Assembly: GCF_041433555.1 (NCBI RefSeq)
Contig: NZ_JAPWBR010000016.1
Coordinates: 1-44,384 of the forward strand
Origin: Granulicatella sp041433555
Lineage (GTDB): Bacteria; Bacillota; Bacilli; Lactobacillales; Aerococcaceae
Direction of reading: 5' to 3'
Length of the DNA stretch: 44,384 bases
The notes beneath the pieces are model-generated. The model was not told the DNA's origin and ran no database searches. It saw nothing but the letters and a program-made list of their open reading frames with translations. Positions 16,121 to 24,311 of this stretch are shown here, piece by piece. The position numbers were made by a program, and so were the translations under genes. Position 1 is the stretch's first letter; every line of letters begins with the position of its first letter.

Positions 16121-18517
16121 TTAACCTTGAACAGGTTTGATGTGCCAAATGTCTTTTGCATACTCTTCTACTGAACGGTCAGCTGAGAAGATTCCAGCAT
16201 TTGCGATATTCGCAAGGCTCATCTTCATCCATTTAGATGAATCGTTATATGCTTTTTCAATGCGCTCTTGTGCTTCAACATAGCTGTCAAAGTCTGCAAG
16301 ACACATATAGTGATCTTGAGTTAATAAGTAATCCACGATGAAGTTGAAGTTCATACCACCAACCGTCATTGTACGGATGAAATCAAGAACGGTCTTAATC
16401 TTAGGTGAATTATTATAGTATTCCCAAGGTTTGTACCCCTTAGCATATAACGCCTCTACTTCTTCTGTTTCTAAACCGAAAATAACAATATTGTCTTCTC
16501 CAACAGCCTCGTAGATTTCAACGTTAGCTCCGTCCATTGTACCCAGAGTAATTGCTCCATTTAACATCAGCTTCATGTTACCAGTACCACTCGCCTCTTT
16601 ACCTGCTTGAGAGATTTGTTCACTCACATCAGCAGCTGGCAAGATAATTTCAGCTAATGTCACTTTGTAGTCCGGAATGAATACTACTTTAATATATTCA
16701 CGTACTAATTCATCACTTTCAATCATTTGAGAAATTGAGTGAATGAATTTAATAATATTTTTCGCCATTTGGTATCCTGAAGAAGCTTTCGCAGCAAAAA
16801 TAAATGTACGTGGAGTTGGACGCAATCCATTGTATTTAATTTCATGATAAAGATATACAATGTGTAACGCATTTAATAATTGACGTTTGTATTCATGTAA
16901 TCTCTTCACTTGTACGTCAAAGATTGAATGAGGATTTACCGAAATCGCAAGAGTTTCCTTAATGTAATCTGCTAATTGCTCTTTCTTAGTTAATTTAATC
17001 GCTTGTAAGTCTTTTAGTACTTTCTCATCATCTTTGTATGCATTCAATTTAGAAATACCAGAGAGGTCTTTAATGAAGTCATCTCCGATTAATTTTTCTA
17101 AGTACGTAGCAAGTTCTGGATTTGCTTGACCTAACCAACGGCGGTGTGCAATCCCATTTGTCACATTCCCAAATTTTCCAGGATATAATTCGTTAAATGC
17201 TTTGAAAGTATCACGAACAAGAATATCACTATGCAGTTTTGATACCCCGTTTACATAATGACTACCCACGATAGAAAGATTTGCCATCTTAATCATGTCG
17301 TCATAAATAATCGCTGTATCACGTAATGTATATTGTTTTCCTTGTTCCATTACCCATAAGCAGAAACGTCTATTAATTTCCTCAATAATTGAGTAAATAC
17401 GTGGAAGAATTGGTTGGAATAAGGATACTGGCCATTTTTCCAATGCTTCTGCCATGATCGTATGGTTTGTATACGCAAATGTCTTCGTCGTGATTTCCCA
17501 CGCTTTATCCCATCCGTATCCATACTCATCCACTAATAAACGCATTAACTCCGCAACGCCCATCGCAGGGTGTGTATCATTAATATGAAGCGCTACATGT
17601 TCTGAGAAGTTTTCTAATGTACCAAATTCACGGTAATGATTCTTCACTAATTGTTGTAATGAAGCGCTAATGAAGAAGTATTGTTGTTTGATACGCAACT
17701 CTTTACCTTCGTTAGTAACATCAGCTGGATATAACAACTTAGAAATAGAAGACGCAATGGCTTCTGCTTCTGATGATTTAGAATATTCACCACGTTCAAA
17801 TAGTTTCATATTGAAACCAGTTTTTGCTTTTGCTTCCCACAAACGGAGTGTGTTCACTGCTGAAGCATCATAACCAGAAATTAATAAATCATATGGTTCC
17901 GCTTGAATCGAAGTATAGTTTTTGTGGTTCACTTTTAAGCCAGTATCTGTCATGACTTGCTCTAATTCTCCACCAAATCGCACTTCTACTTCTTCATCAT
18001 TACGATACACTAACCCATATTTACCAAGGTCTAACCATTGATCTGGGAATTCTTGTTGCCATCCATTAGTAATGACTTGTTTAAAAATACCGTATTCGTA
18101 AAGAATTGAGAATCCTGTTACTGGATATTCATTACTTGTTAAAGCATCTAAGTAACAAGCCGCTAGACGACCTAAACCACCATTTCCTAAACCTGGATCT
18201 GGTTCCATATTATAAATTTCATCTAGTGAAAAATCATGTTCACTTAAAAAATCTTTGGCTTCTTTTTCAATTCCTAAATTGAATAAGTTATTGCGAAGTG
18301 TACGTCCTACTAGGAATTCCATTGACATATAGTACGCACGTTTTTGACGAGTTTGTTTTAATGTTTGTTCATAGCTGAATTTCTTTTCCATTAAAATATC
18401 ACGAACCGATCTCATCATCGCTTCGTATACTTGTCTCTTACTTGCATTTGAGATAGTTACACCAAATTGATTCTTTAATGAAGTTTCTACACGACTTGTT
18501 AAACTTTTTTCGACCAT
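16121..18517 (-). CDS. glgP: Glycogen phosphorylase
   Basis: It releases glucose-1-phosphate from the non-reducing ends of glycogen using phosphate and pyridoxal phosphate. The 798-residue length is normal. The PLP lysine is Lys649 in the signature EASGTGNMKLMLNGA (641-655). GLGNGGLGRLAACYLDAL (109-126) and HINDTHPAMG (311-320) are also typical. AAGGAGG precedes the ATG. It follows glgA by 21 bases with no terminator between, so the two share a transcript. That couples chain synthesis to turnover, as in the glgBCDAP operon of B. subtilis. Confidence 0.97.
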   Translation of the reverse strand: MVEKSLTSRVETSLKNQFGVTISNASKRQVYEAMMRSVRDILMEKKFSYEQTLKQTRQKRAYYMSMEFLVGRTLRNNLFNLGIEKEAKDFLSEHDFSLDEIYNMEPDPGLGNGGLGRLAACYLDALTSNEYPVTGFSILYEYGIFKQVITNGWQQEFPDQWLDLGKYGLVYRNDEEVEVRFGGELEQVMTDTGLKVNHKNYTSIQAEPYDLLISGYDASAVNTLRLWEAKAKTGFNMKLFERGEYSKSSEAEAIASSISKLLYPADVTNEGKELRIKQQYFFISASLQQLVKNHYREFGTLENFSEHVALHINDTHPAMGVAELMRLLVDEYGYGWDKAWEITTKTFAYTNHTIMAEALEKWPVSLFQPILPRIYSIIEEINRRFCLWVMEQGKQYTLRDTAIIYDDMIKMANLSIVGSHYVNGVSKLHSDILVRDTFKAFNELYPGKFGNVTNGIAHRRWLGQANPELATYLEKLIGDDFIKDLSGISKLNAYKDDEKVLKDLQAIKLTKKEQLADYIKETLAISVNPHSIFDVQVKRLHEYKRQLLNALHIVYLYHEIKYNGLRPTPRTFIFAAKASSGYQMAKNIIKFIHSISQMIESDELVREYIKVVFIPDYKVTLAEIILPAADVSEQISQAGKEASGTGNMKLMLNGAITLGTMDGANVEIYEAVGEDNIVIFGLETEEVEALYAKGYKPWEYYNNSPKIKTVLDFIRTMTVGGMNFNFIVDYLLTQDHYMCLADFDSYVEAQERIEKAYNDSSKWMKMSLANIANAGIFSADRSVEEYAKDIWHIKPVQG

Positions 18518-18538
18518 TTAAGGCCCTCCTTCTTATTT

Positions 18539-19957
18539 TCATACCACTTCATGGTACAAATCTAAATATTTCTTAGCGGATTGTTCCCAGCTAACATCTT
18601 TTTGTAAATTGTTTTTGATAATTTGTTTCCATTCATCAGGTGATTGGTAGAAGCATGTTACAGCACGGTAAATGGCATCCATCATATCGCCAGCTTGGAA
18701 ACTTTCAAATGTAAATCCATTTCCTTCAACGCCTGTAAATGGAATAACTGTATCGCGCAGACCACCAACACGGTGAACCACAGGAACTGTTCCATAACGC
18801 ATTGAGATGAGTTGTGACAATCCACAAGGCTCTGTCTTAGATGGCATAAGGAATAAATCACTTGCTGCATAAATTTTAGCAGACATCTCATTAGAGAATA
18901 GTAAAATGCTTCGTACACGATCATGTCTATAATGTTCTAATGAACGAAGTGCGCTCTCATAATGAGCATCTCCAGTCCCTAGAATGACTAATTGTGCACC
19001 CGTTCTGAGAATATCTTCGCTTGCTTGTAAAATTAAATCAATTCCCTTTTGATGAGTAAGTCGTGTCACCATTCCGATTAATGGAATATCAGCATTCACT
19101 TCTAAGTCCATCTCTTTTTGGAACGCTAATTTATTTTGAACTTTATCTTCGAATGTCTTTAGATCGTAGTTCATTGGAATCATAGGATCTGTTTTTGGAT
19201 TAAATTTATCCACATCAATTCCGTTTAAGATTCCTCTTAATTTTCCTTGCTCAACATTTAAAATCTTATCAAGTCCATATGAAAAATAAGGGTCCAAGAT
19301 TTCACGCGCATATGTTTCACTGACTGTATTGACGCGGTCCGCTAATTGAATCGCACCTTTTAGCAAGTTTAAGTCTCCGTTATAAATCAGCGCATCAAAG
19401 TACTTATTCTCTAAACCAAATAGATTTCCCATTTCATAAGGATTGAATTTACCTTGGAATTCAATATTATGAATTGAAAGAACACTCTTCATATCTTTAT
19501 AAAATTCTGCTTCACGACTCTTTAATACATCTAAATAAATAACAGACAGTGCTGTATGCCAGTCATTCACATTCACAACATCCGGCTTGAAATCTAGTGC
19601 TGGTAAAATTTCAAGTGCTGCTTTTGAGAAGAAAGCAAAACGTTCACCATCATCAATTTGTCCATAAATACTATCCCGATTGAAATATTGCTCATTATCG
19701 ACAAAATAACAAGGAACTCCGTCCACTTCTGTCTCGAAAATTCCACAATAAGAATGTCTCCATCCTAAATCCACAAATTGATATGCTTTGTATTTTAGAC
19801 CAAAACGTTCGCGGTCAATACTAGAATACAAAGGTAAAATAACACGTGCATCTACGCCTAATTCACGAAGGGATTTTGGAAGAGAACCAATAACGTCTCC
19901 TAACCCTCCTACTTTAACAAAGGGAGCTGCTTCAGCTGCAATAAAACAAACTTTCAT
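18539..19957 (-). CDS. glgA: Glycogen synthase (ADP-glucose, GT5)
   Basis: It transfers glucose from ADP-glucose to the growing alpha-1,4 chain. The 472-residue, two-domain GT-B protein begins with the ADP-glucose binding motif KVGGLGDVIGSLP (Lys15). VNVNDWHTA lies in the N-domain. In the C-domain are GMVTRLTHQKGIDLI and the donor site SKTEPCGLSQLISMRYGTVPVVHRVGGL. AAAGGAG precedes the ATG. It is the first gene of glgA-glgP, separated from the upstream gene by a strong terminator, and has its own TATAAT box. Confidence 0.97.
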   Translation of the reverse strand: MKVCFIAAEAAPFVKVGGLGDVIGSLPKSLRELGVDARVILPLYSSIDRERFGLKYKAYQFVDLGWRHSYCGIFETEVDGVPCYFVDNEQYFNRDSIYGQIDDGERFAFFSKAALEILPALDFKPDVVNVNDWHTALSVIYLDVLKSREAEFYKDMKSVLSIHNIEFQGKFNPYEMGNLFGLENKYFDALIYNGDLNLLKGAIQLADRVNTVSETYAREILDPYFSYGLDKILNVEQGKLRGILNGIDVDKFNPKTDPMIPMNYDLKTFEDKVQNKLAFQKEMDLEVNADIPLIGMVTRLTHQKGIDLILQASEDILRTGAQLVILGTGDAHYESALRSLEHYRHDRVRSILLFSNEMSAKIYAASDLFLMPSKTEPCGLSQLISMRYGTVPVVHRVGGLRDTVIPFTGVEGNGFTFESFQAGDMMDAIYRAVTCFYQSPDEWKQIIKNNLQKDVSWEQSAKKYLDLYHEVV

Positions 19958-19987
19958 ACACTTTCTCCTTTAACTTGTGATATGTTA

Positions 19988-20010
19988 ATTATACCTGGAA
20001 ATCATGAAAA
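19988..20010 (-). promoter_or_regulatory. glgA promoter with TTCATGA half-site
   Basis: The minus strand has TATAAT (19993-19988) about 30 bases before the glgA start. The 17 bases upstream of it contain TTTTCATGA, matching the core of the glgB/GH13 elements. No good -35 box is present (TAGTTC), which suggests an activator. Confidence 0.45.
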
Positions 20011-20055
20011 GAACTAGACTTCTTATATAATAAATTAAATAATGTAAAACTATAG

Positions 20056-20083
20056 AAAAAACCTAGGACAAATGTCCTAGGTT
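20056..20083 (-). terminator. Terminator after the unknown gene, before glgA
   Basis: A perfect 11-base inverted repeat AACCTAGGACA/TGTCCTAGGTT (20060-20070 and 20073-20083) is followed on the minus strand by TTTTTT. Confidence 0.85.
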
Positions 20084-20093
20084 CAATGAGCAA

Positions 20094-20567
20094 TTAAATT
20101 TCTGGATAGATATCTTCCACAGATTTTTCTGGGTCAATCACGATGAATAAGTTACCGTGAGAACCAATTGCTGAACTTTGGTATTTGTTGTCATTTCCAT
20201 CTTCATCTACTGGGCTGTATGGGAAATAAACACGATCTTTCTCAACAATTACATCTGATTTTGGATGATTTCCATCAACATATAAAATATCCATTAATTC
20301 GATATCGCTGTATTTTTTAACGCGTTCGAACATTCCTAATTCTAAACCACCTAAGTTAATGTCTTCTGACATAACGTGGTCTGCTTCAGGTAAGATCTCG
20401 ATACGTAATGATTCACATGGGTGAATTTCTTGGAATTCTCCACCGTTAATACGACCAAATGATGTAGTAACTTTTTTAATCCATAAGTCACCAATCAAAC
20501 GACGATTAATCGTCCATGTTTCTCCATTTCTAAATACAAATCGTAAACCTGACATAACCTTTTTCAT
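20094..20567 (-). CDS. Unrecognised 157-residue soluble protein
   Basis: I do not recognise this protein. It has no signal peptide, membrane helix, cysteine pair or nucleotide-binding motif. The sequence is acidic and probably beta-rich. The N-terminal part (SGLRFVFRNGETWTINRR) and the run WIKKVTTSFGRING look like ordered beta strands. The C-terminal third is rich in Asp, Asn and Pro (PVDEDGNDNKY). The gene is monocistronic with its own promoter, an AAGGAG ribosome binding site nine bases before the ATG, and its own terminator. Two cre-like repeats at the promoter suggest carbon-source control, as does its place beside the glg genes; that link is inference. Confidence 0.8.
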   Translation of the reverse strand: MKKVMSGLRFVFRNGETWTINRRLIGDLWIKKVTTSFGRINGGEFQEIHPCESLRIEILPEADHVMSEDINLGGLELGMFERVKKYSDIELMDILYVDGNHPKSDVIVEKDRVYFPYSPVDEDGNDNKYQSSAIGSHGNLFIVIDPEKSVEDIYPEI

Positions 20568-20607
20568 ATAGGGTCACTCCTTAAAATAAATTATTGCTTA
20601 CAAAATG

Positions 20608-20636
20608 ATAATACCATTGAAACGCCTTTCATTCAA
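20608..20636 (-). promoter_or_regulatory. Promoter of the unknown gene at 20094-20567
   Basis: On the minus strand TTGAAT (20636-20631) and TATTAT (20613-20608) are 17 bases apart, with TG one base before the -10 (TGGTATTAT). This is a good extended -10 promoter. Confidence 0.65.
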
Positions 20637-20663
20637 GAATTATATTTAATAAAACGGCTTTCA
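20618..20663 (-). repeat. Two cre-like direct repeats at the promoter of the unknown gene
   Basis: The minus strand carries TGAAAGCCGTTTTA (20663-20650) and TGAAAGGCGTTTCA (20631-20618), which differ at two of 14 positions. The second has perfect TGAAA/TTTCA arms and fills the -35/-10 spacer. Both resemble CcpA cre sites but do not have the exact central CG placement. Start-to-start distance is 32 bases, three helical turns. Confidence 0.45.
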
Positions 20664-20691
20664 ATAAATTGTTTTTCATTTCAATGAAACT

Positions 20692-21924
20692 TTATTTACT
20701 TTCATTGAAATTGTTTCTAATCCATGAAACTATCTCTGTATTTTCATTGGCTAATCTACCAGATAAAATCTCTGTTTGAAGGGCTTGTAAGACTTCACCA
20801 ATAATAGGGCCCATCTTCTCTAAGCCAAGCGCTTCTTTAACTCCAAACCCATCAATTTGAATGTCTTTCATCGAACGAATCGGTAATTGTTGATACACAG
20901 CCTTCAGCTTTTCTAGTTCCTCTGCTCGACCAATTCCTGGCAACAACTGCTCTACTTCAACAGCTAAGTCTTCTGGGCACTCATAAGCAAGAAATGCATC
21001 CCATTCTTTTTCAAGACGAGCGAGCAATGTTTGATAACCTGTTAATACAGTAGAGATTTGGTCATTCGATGATTTCCAGTTTTTCAATACTTTTCTTAAC
21101 TGAGGAATACTTAATCGTTCATAGTAAGCAAATAAAATCCAAGCTTGAGTAATCGTAAGTTTGTCTAACGGGAACTCACCCACTTTTAAGAGCGTTTCTT
21201 TAGCCTCTTTAAAATCTGGACAAGCTTGATATAACTCACTTTCCACAAAGGCTTTAAAGGCAAGGGTGCGTTGTGGACTCAGTATCATTTTCTCAAACTC
21301 AACTTTCATACGTTCCACAGCAACTCGCTCGAGATTGGCTTTTAAAGTACGAACCGCATTGAATGTTTCAGATTCAATCGAAAAACCTAACTGCCCAGCA
21401 AAGCGGACCGCACGCATCATACGCAAGGCATCTTCATTAAAGCGCTCCATAGGATTTCCAACACAGCGGATGATACCATGGTCTAAATCTTCAATCCCAT
21501 TAAAATAATCAACAATTTCTTCTCTGTCGTTAACAGCAAGAGCATTAATTGTAAAATCCCTGCGCATCAAGTCTTCTTCCAGGCTTCTGACAAAGGTCAC
21601 AGAATCTGGATGTCTAAAATCTTGATACGTCCCTTCCGTACGAAATGTTGTCACCTCATAGCTATCATGATGATGAAGTACAAGAACGGTACCGTGTTCG
21701 ATTCCCACATCTACTGTATGAGAAAAGAGACTTTTCACTTCTTCAGGAGTTGCACTCGTTGCAATATCCACATCCGAAATTTCTTTTCCAAGAACTAAGT
21801 CGCGAACTGACCCACCCACAAAAACGGCTTCGTGTCCGGCTTCTTTTAACGTTTGAAGAACAGGGAGTGCACTAACGAAGAGCGGTACCGATTGTATATC
21901 AACTTTTCGTTTAAAATCACTCAT
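20692..21924 (-). CDS. cca: CCA-adding tRNA nucleotidyltransferase
   Basis: It adds or repairs the 3'-CCA end of tRNAs without a template. The 410-residue class II enzyme has the nucleotidyltransferase head with FVGGSVRDLVLG (35-46) and the metal-binding aspartates Asp51 and Asp53 (SDVDIATSATP). RRDFTINALAV and the basic neck RMMRAVRFAGQLGF follow. AAAGGAG lies 8 bases before the ATG, within the end of ypiB, and the two genes overlap by 8 bases. No terminator separates it from ypiA-ypiB, so it is the last gene of that unit. Confidence 0.95.
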   Translation of the reverse strand: MSDFKRKVDIQSVPLFVSALPVLQTLKEAGHEAVFVGGSVRDLVLGKEISDVDIATSATPEEVKSLFSHTVDVGIEHGTVLVLHHHDSYEVTTFRTEGTYQDFRHPDSVTFVRSLEEDLMRRDFTINALAVNDREEIVDYFNGIEDLDHGIIRCVGNPMERFNEDALRMMRAVRFAGQLGFSIESETFNAVRTLKANLERVAVERMKVEFEKMILSPQRTLAFKAFVESELYQACPDFKEAKETLLKVGEFPLDKLTITQAWILFAYYERLSIPQLRKVLKNWKSSNDQISTVLTGYQTLLARLEKEWDAFLAYECPEDLAVEVEQLLPGIGRAEELEKLKAVYQQLPIRSMKDIQIDGFGVKEALGLEKMGPIIGEVLQALQTEILSGRLANENTEIVSWIRNNFNESK

Positions 21925-22447
21925 CTTCTAACTCCTTTAATCGATTCGTTAGTTCCATAAAACGCTGAGAGTCCATTGATTCAAGAGCGTCATTGATTTC
22001 TGATTTTAATTGAGAAATCAGCACTTCTTTTTGAATACTATCTAATTCCTCATCGACTACTTCCATCTCTTCTACTTCAGAGAAATAGTAAGGATTTTTT
22101 TCCAATACCGCAAAACTAACCATGCTCTTATATGCATTTGGAAAATCTAATTCCACATAGCAATTTTCTTTCCAATGAAGTCGCATATCGTGAAACGCCA
22201 CTTCTGGATTATCGAATTTTGTTCCTTCTTTATAGAATAGAAAAGATTCTTGAGCGGGTTTAATCGTTGAAAATAACATTCCTTTTGGAGTAGCTTCTAC
22301 ATGCTCCACAAAATGAATTTGTTTCAACAATAACTCATGGTTTAACAAGTAGTTCAGAATCCATAATGACTCTCTTCTTTTCAAAGAATGATTTGAAATG
22401 AACCACGAAATAAATTTCTTTTTCGTTTCTAAACTTGGGTTAAACAA
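21917..22447 (-). CDS. ypiB: YpiB family protein (UPF0302 plus IDEAL domain)
   Basis: This is a conserved Firmicutes protein of unknown function. The N-terminal two-thirds match UPF0302 (KRRESLWILNYLLNHELLL, HFVEHVEATPKGM, FHDMRL). The C-terminal 40 residues form an IDEAL domain (SEINDALESMDSQRF). I place the start at the TTG at 22447: AGGAGG lies 6 bases upstream and the N-terminus MFNPSLETKKKFISWF lines up with the recalled B. subtilis protein (MNKWVPVTEKKDFIRWF). A TTG at 22468 would give 7 extra residues but has no ribosome binding site and overlaps the ypiA stop. It lies between ypiA and cca. Confidence 0.85.
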   Translation of the reverse strand: MFNPSLETKKKFISWFISNHSLKRRESLWILNYLLNHELLLKQIHFVEHVEATPKGMLFSTIKPAQESFLFYKEGTKFDNPEVAFHDMRLHWKENCYVELDFPNAYKSMVSFAVLEKNPYYFSEVEEMEVVDEELDSIQKEVLISQLKSEINDALESMDSQRFMELTNRLKELEDE

Positions 22448-22457
22448 AGTATCCCTC

Positions 22458-23729
22458 CTACTCTTCAAAAATAAATGTATAACGGATAAATTCAGGATTA
22501 AACGGATCTACCTTCAATGCTTCTTGTAAGGCTGGTACAGCTAAATCTTTACGTCCCTCTTCAATCATAAAGCGAATATAATCTTCTAAAAATTCAACAG
22601 AACTTTCCCCTGCTTCATAGGCTTTTTGATAGTATGTAAAGGCCTCGTTGTACTCTTCCATTGCTTCATAAGTTTTCGCAAATAGATAAAGAATCACTGC
22701 ATCTTCTTTTGTTTCTAAGGTTTCAAGGAATGCAATACTTTCCTCATATTCTTCCTCATCGTTTAAAGCCTCAACATAACTTGTCACATTAAGTAAAGAA
22801 TCGCTGTTAATATCAACCGCTTCTTTTAATTCTTGTAATCCAACTTTTGGATTTCTTGTTGCGATTTCAATTTGTCCAAGAATACGATGTGCTTCATCAT
22901 TCAATTCATCAAAATCAATCCATTTCTTTGCATAATCTTTTGCTTCTTCGTCACGTTTCAAGATTAAAAGACATTGAATCACATTCAGTGTCACTTCACT
23001 ATTTTCTTGTTCACGTTCTAGAAGTTCCATGTAATACTCGAGAGCTTTCTCATAGTTACCCTCAATAGACTCATATGAGGCCATCTGGAACAATAAATCA
23101 CTTGAGAGGCCATCGATGCTTTCTTCGCCAATAAATTGCTCTAATGGCTCTTTATCACCCATTCTTAAAGTGGCTTCAACGTACAATTCTTGTGCACGTT
23201 CTTCTTCACCAGTCTCCTCTGGATTTTGTTTTAAGAAACGCTCCAAGAAAAATGCGCTACGTTCGAAACTTCCCGCTTCAAATAATAAGGTTCCAAGGTA
23301 AAAATCAATAATCGCTTCATCTGGATCTAAGTCTTTTGCTTTTAAGAGTTTCTTCTCTGCTAAATCAAAGTCTCCCTCTTCACGGTAAGCTTCTGATTGC
23401 ACTACTAACACACTTGGGTAGTCAGGGTCTGTTTCAGGAATATCATACAGAATCGATAACGCTTGATCTGTTTCTCCTTCAGCTACTAAGATTTCGGCTA
23501 ATAAAATCGTCCAAATCGCTTCATCTGGTTCCACTTCAGTGAGTCGTAACAGAGCACGCTTTGCTTCTTCGTAGAATCCAATTGATACAGAATAAGTGGC
23601 TAAATCTGCCATCTCTTGAAGGTCTGTTTCTGGGTTGAAATTGTCAAAAAAGTGGTGATAGTGTTCATAGACTTTATCAATATCTTGTTCTTGTAAGGCT
23701 TGTTCAATCGCTTCGATTACTTGTGTCAT
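22458..23729 (-). CDS. ypiA: YpiA-like tetratricopeptide repeat protein
   Basis: The 423-residue protein is built almost entirely of TPR helix pairs, for example ALSILYDIPETDPDYPSVLV, ALEYYMELLEREQ and AFTYYQKAYEAGE. It is very acidic and has no signal or membrane helix, so it is probably a cytoplasmic scaffold. The length equals that recalled for B. subtilis YpiA, and the ypiA-ypiB pairing is the same. AAAGGAG precedes the ATG. It follows the hup terminator, and only weak promoter boxes (TATACA near 23770) are visible. Confidence 0.87.
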   Translation of the reverse strand: MTQVIEAIEQALQEQDIDKVYEHYHHFFDNFNPETDLQEMADLATYSVSIGFYEEAKRALLRLTEVEPDEAIWTILLAEILVAEGETDQALSILYDIPETDPDYPSVLVVQSEAYREEGDFDLAEKKLLKAKDLDPDEAIIDFYLGTLLFEAGSFERSAFFLERFLKQNPEETGEEERAQELYVEATLRMGDKEPLEQFIGEESIDGLSSDLLFQMASYESIEGNYEKALEYYMELLEREQENSEVTLNVIQCLLILKRDEEAKDYAKKWIDFDELNDEAHRILGQIEIATRNPKVGLQELKEAVDINSDSLLNVTSYVEALNDEEEYEESIAFLETLETKEDAVILYLFAKTYEAMEEYNEAFTYYQKAYEAGESSVEFLEDYIRFMIEEGRKDLAVPALQEALKVDPFNPEFIRYTFIFEE

Positions 23730-23787
23730 AATGTCTCCTTTAGCAGATAAACTGCATTTAAATATGTATACTATTGAAGTTTTACAC

Positions 23788-23831
23788 CAAAAAAAGAAGG
23801 TGTTATATAGAGTTAACTCTAATATAACACC
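23788..23831 (-). terminator. Terminator after hup
   Basis: The minus strand forms a long hairpin: GGTGTTATAT pairs with ATATAACACC (23822-23831 and 23799-23808). Between them the 12-base palindrome AGAGTTAACTCT folds on itself, with one bulged base. A T7 run follows. Confidence 0.85.
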
Positions 23832-23869
23832 AATTAAAACTTCATGCTATGAAAAATAATTCATTGGAA

Positions 23870-24148
23870 TTATTTTTTAACTGCATCTTTAAGAGCTTTA
23901 CCAGCTTTGAATGCTGGAACTTTAGAAGCTTTGATTTTGATTTCTTTACCTGTTTGAGGGTTACGTCCTTTACGAGCAGCGCGTTCGCGAACTTCGAAGT
24001 TACCAAATCCGATAACTTGAACTTTTTCACCTGCTTTTAAAGCTTCTTGAATTGTTTCGAATAACGCTTCAACTGTTGCTGAAACATCTTTCTTTGTTAA
24101 TTGCGTTTTTTTAGCAACGCGATCTACTAATTCTGCTTTGTTAGCCAT
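23870..24148 (-). CDS. hup: DNA-binding protein HU
   Basis: This small dimeric nucleoid protein bends DNA. The 92-residue sequence is textbook HU: MANKAELVDRVA at the start, then GFGNFEVRERAARKGRNPQTG forming the beta-arm that grips the minor groove. KVPAFKAGKALKDAV ends the protein. GGAGGTG precedes the ATG. It is monocistronic, with a near-consensus promoter and a strong terminator, as expected for an abundant protein. The leader of about 90 bases begins with a hairpin. Confidence 0.98.
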   Translation of the reverse strand: MANKAELVDRVAKKTQLTKKDVSATVEALFETIQEALKAGEKVQVIGFGNFEVRERAARKGRNPQTGKEIKIKASKVPAFKAGKALKDAVKK

Positions 24149-24211
24149 TTTAGTTTCACCTCCGTCAAATAAGAATTTCTATCAGAGTTCGTTGAGTGGT
24201 CCAACTTATCT

Positions 24212-24238
24212 GGAAATCGAAAATTAGTTTTGATTTCC
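24212..24238 (-). promoter_or_regulatory. Hairpin at the 5' end of the hup mRNA
   Basis: On the minus strand GGAAATC-AAAA pairs with TTTT-GATTTCC, with loop CTAA and a single bulged C. The hairpin begins within a base or two of the predicted transcription start. A 5'-terminal stem can protect an mRNA from decay. Confidence 0.5.
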
Positions 24239-24243
24239 TCTAG

Positions 24244-24272
24244 ATTATACCATTCAACCTCTATAGTTTCAA
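24244..24272 (-). promoter_or_regulatory. Strong promoter of hup
   Basis: The minus strand has TTGAAA (24272-24267) and TATAAT (24249-24244) 17 bases apart, with TGG before the -10 (extended). It is among the best promoters in the window. Confidence 0.8.
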
Positions 24273-24311
24273 TGTTTTATATCTTGTTTTATAAGGGTTA
24301 TATGAATTTTT

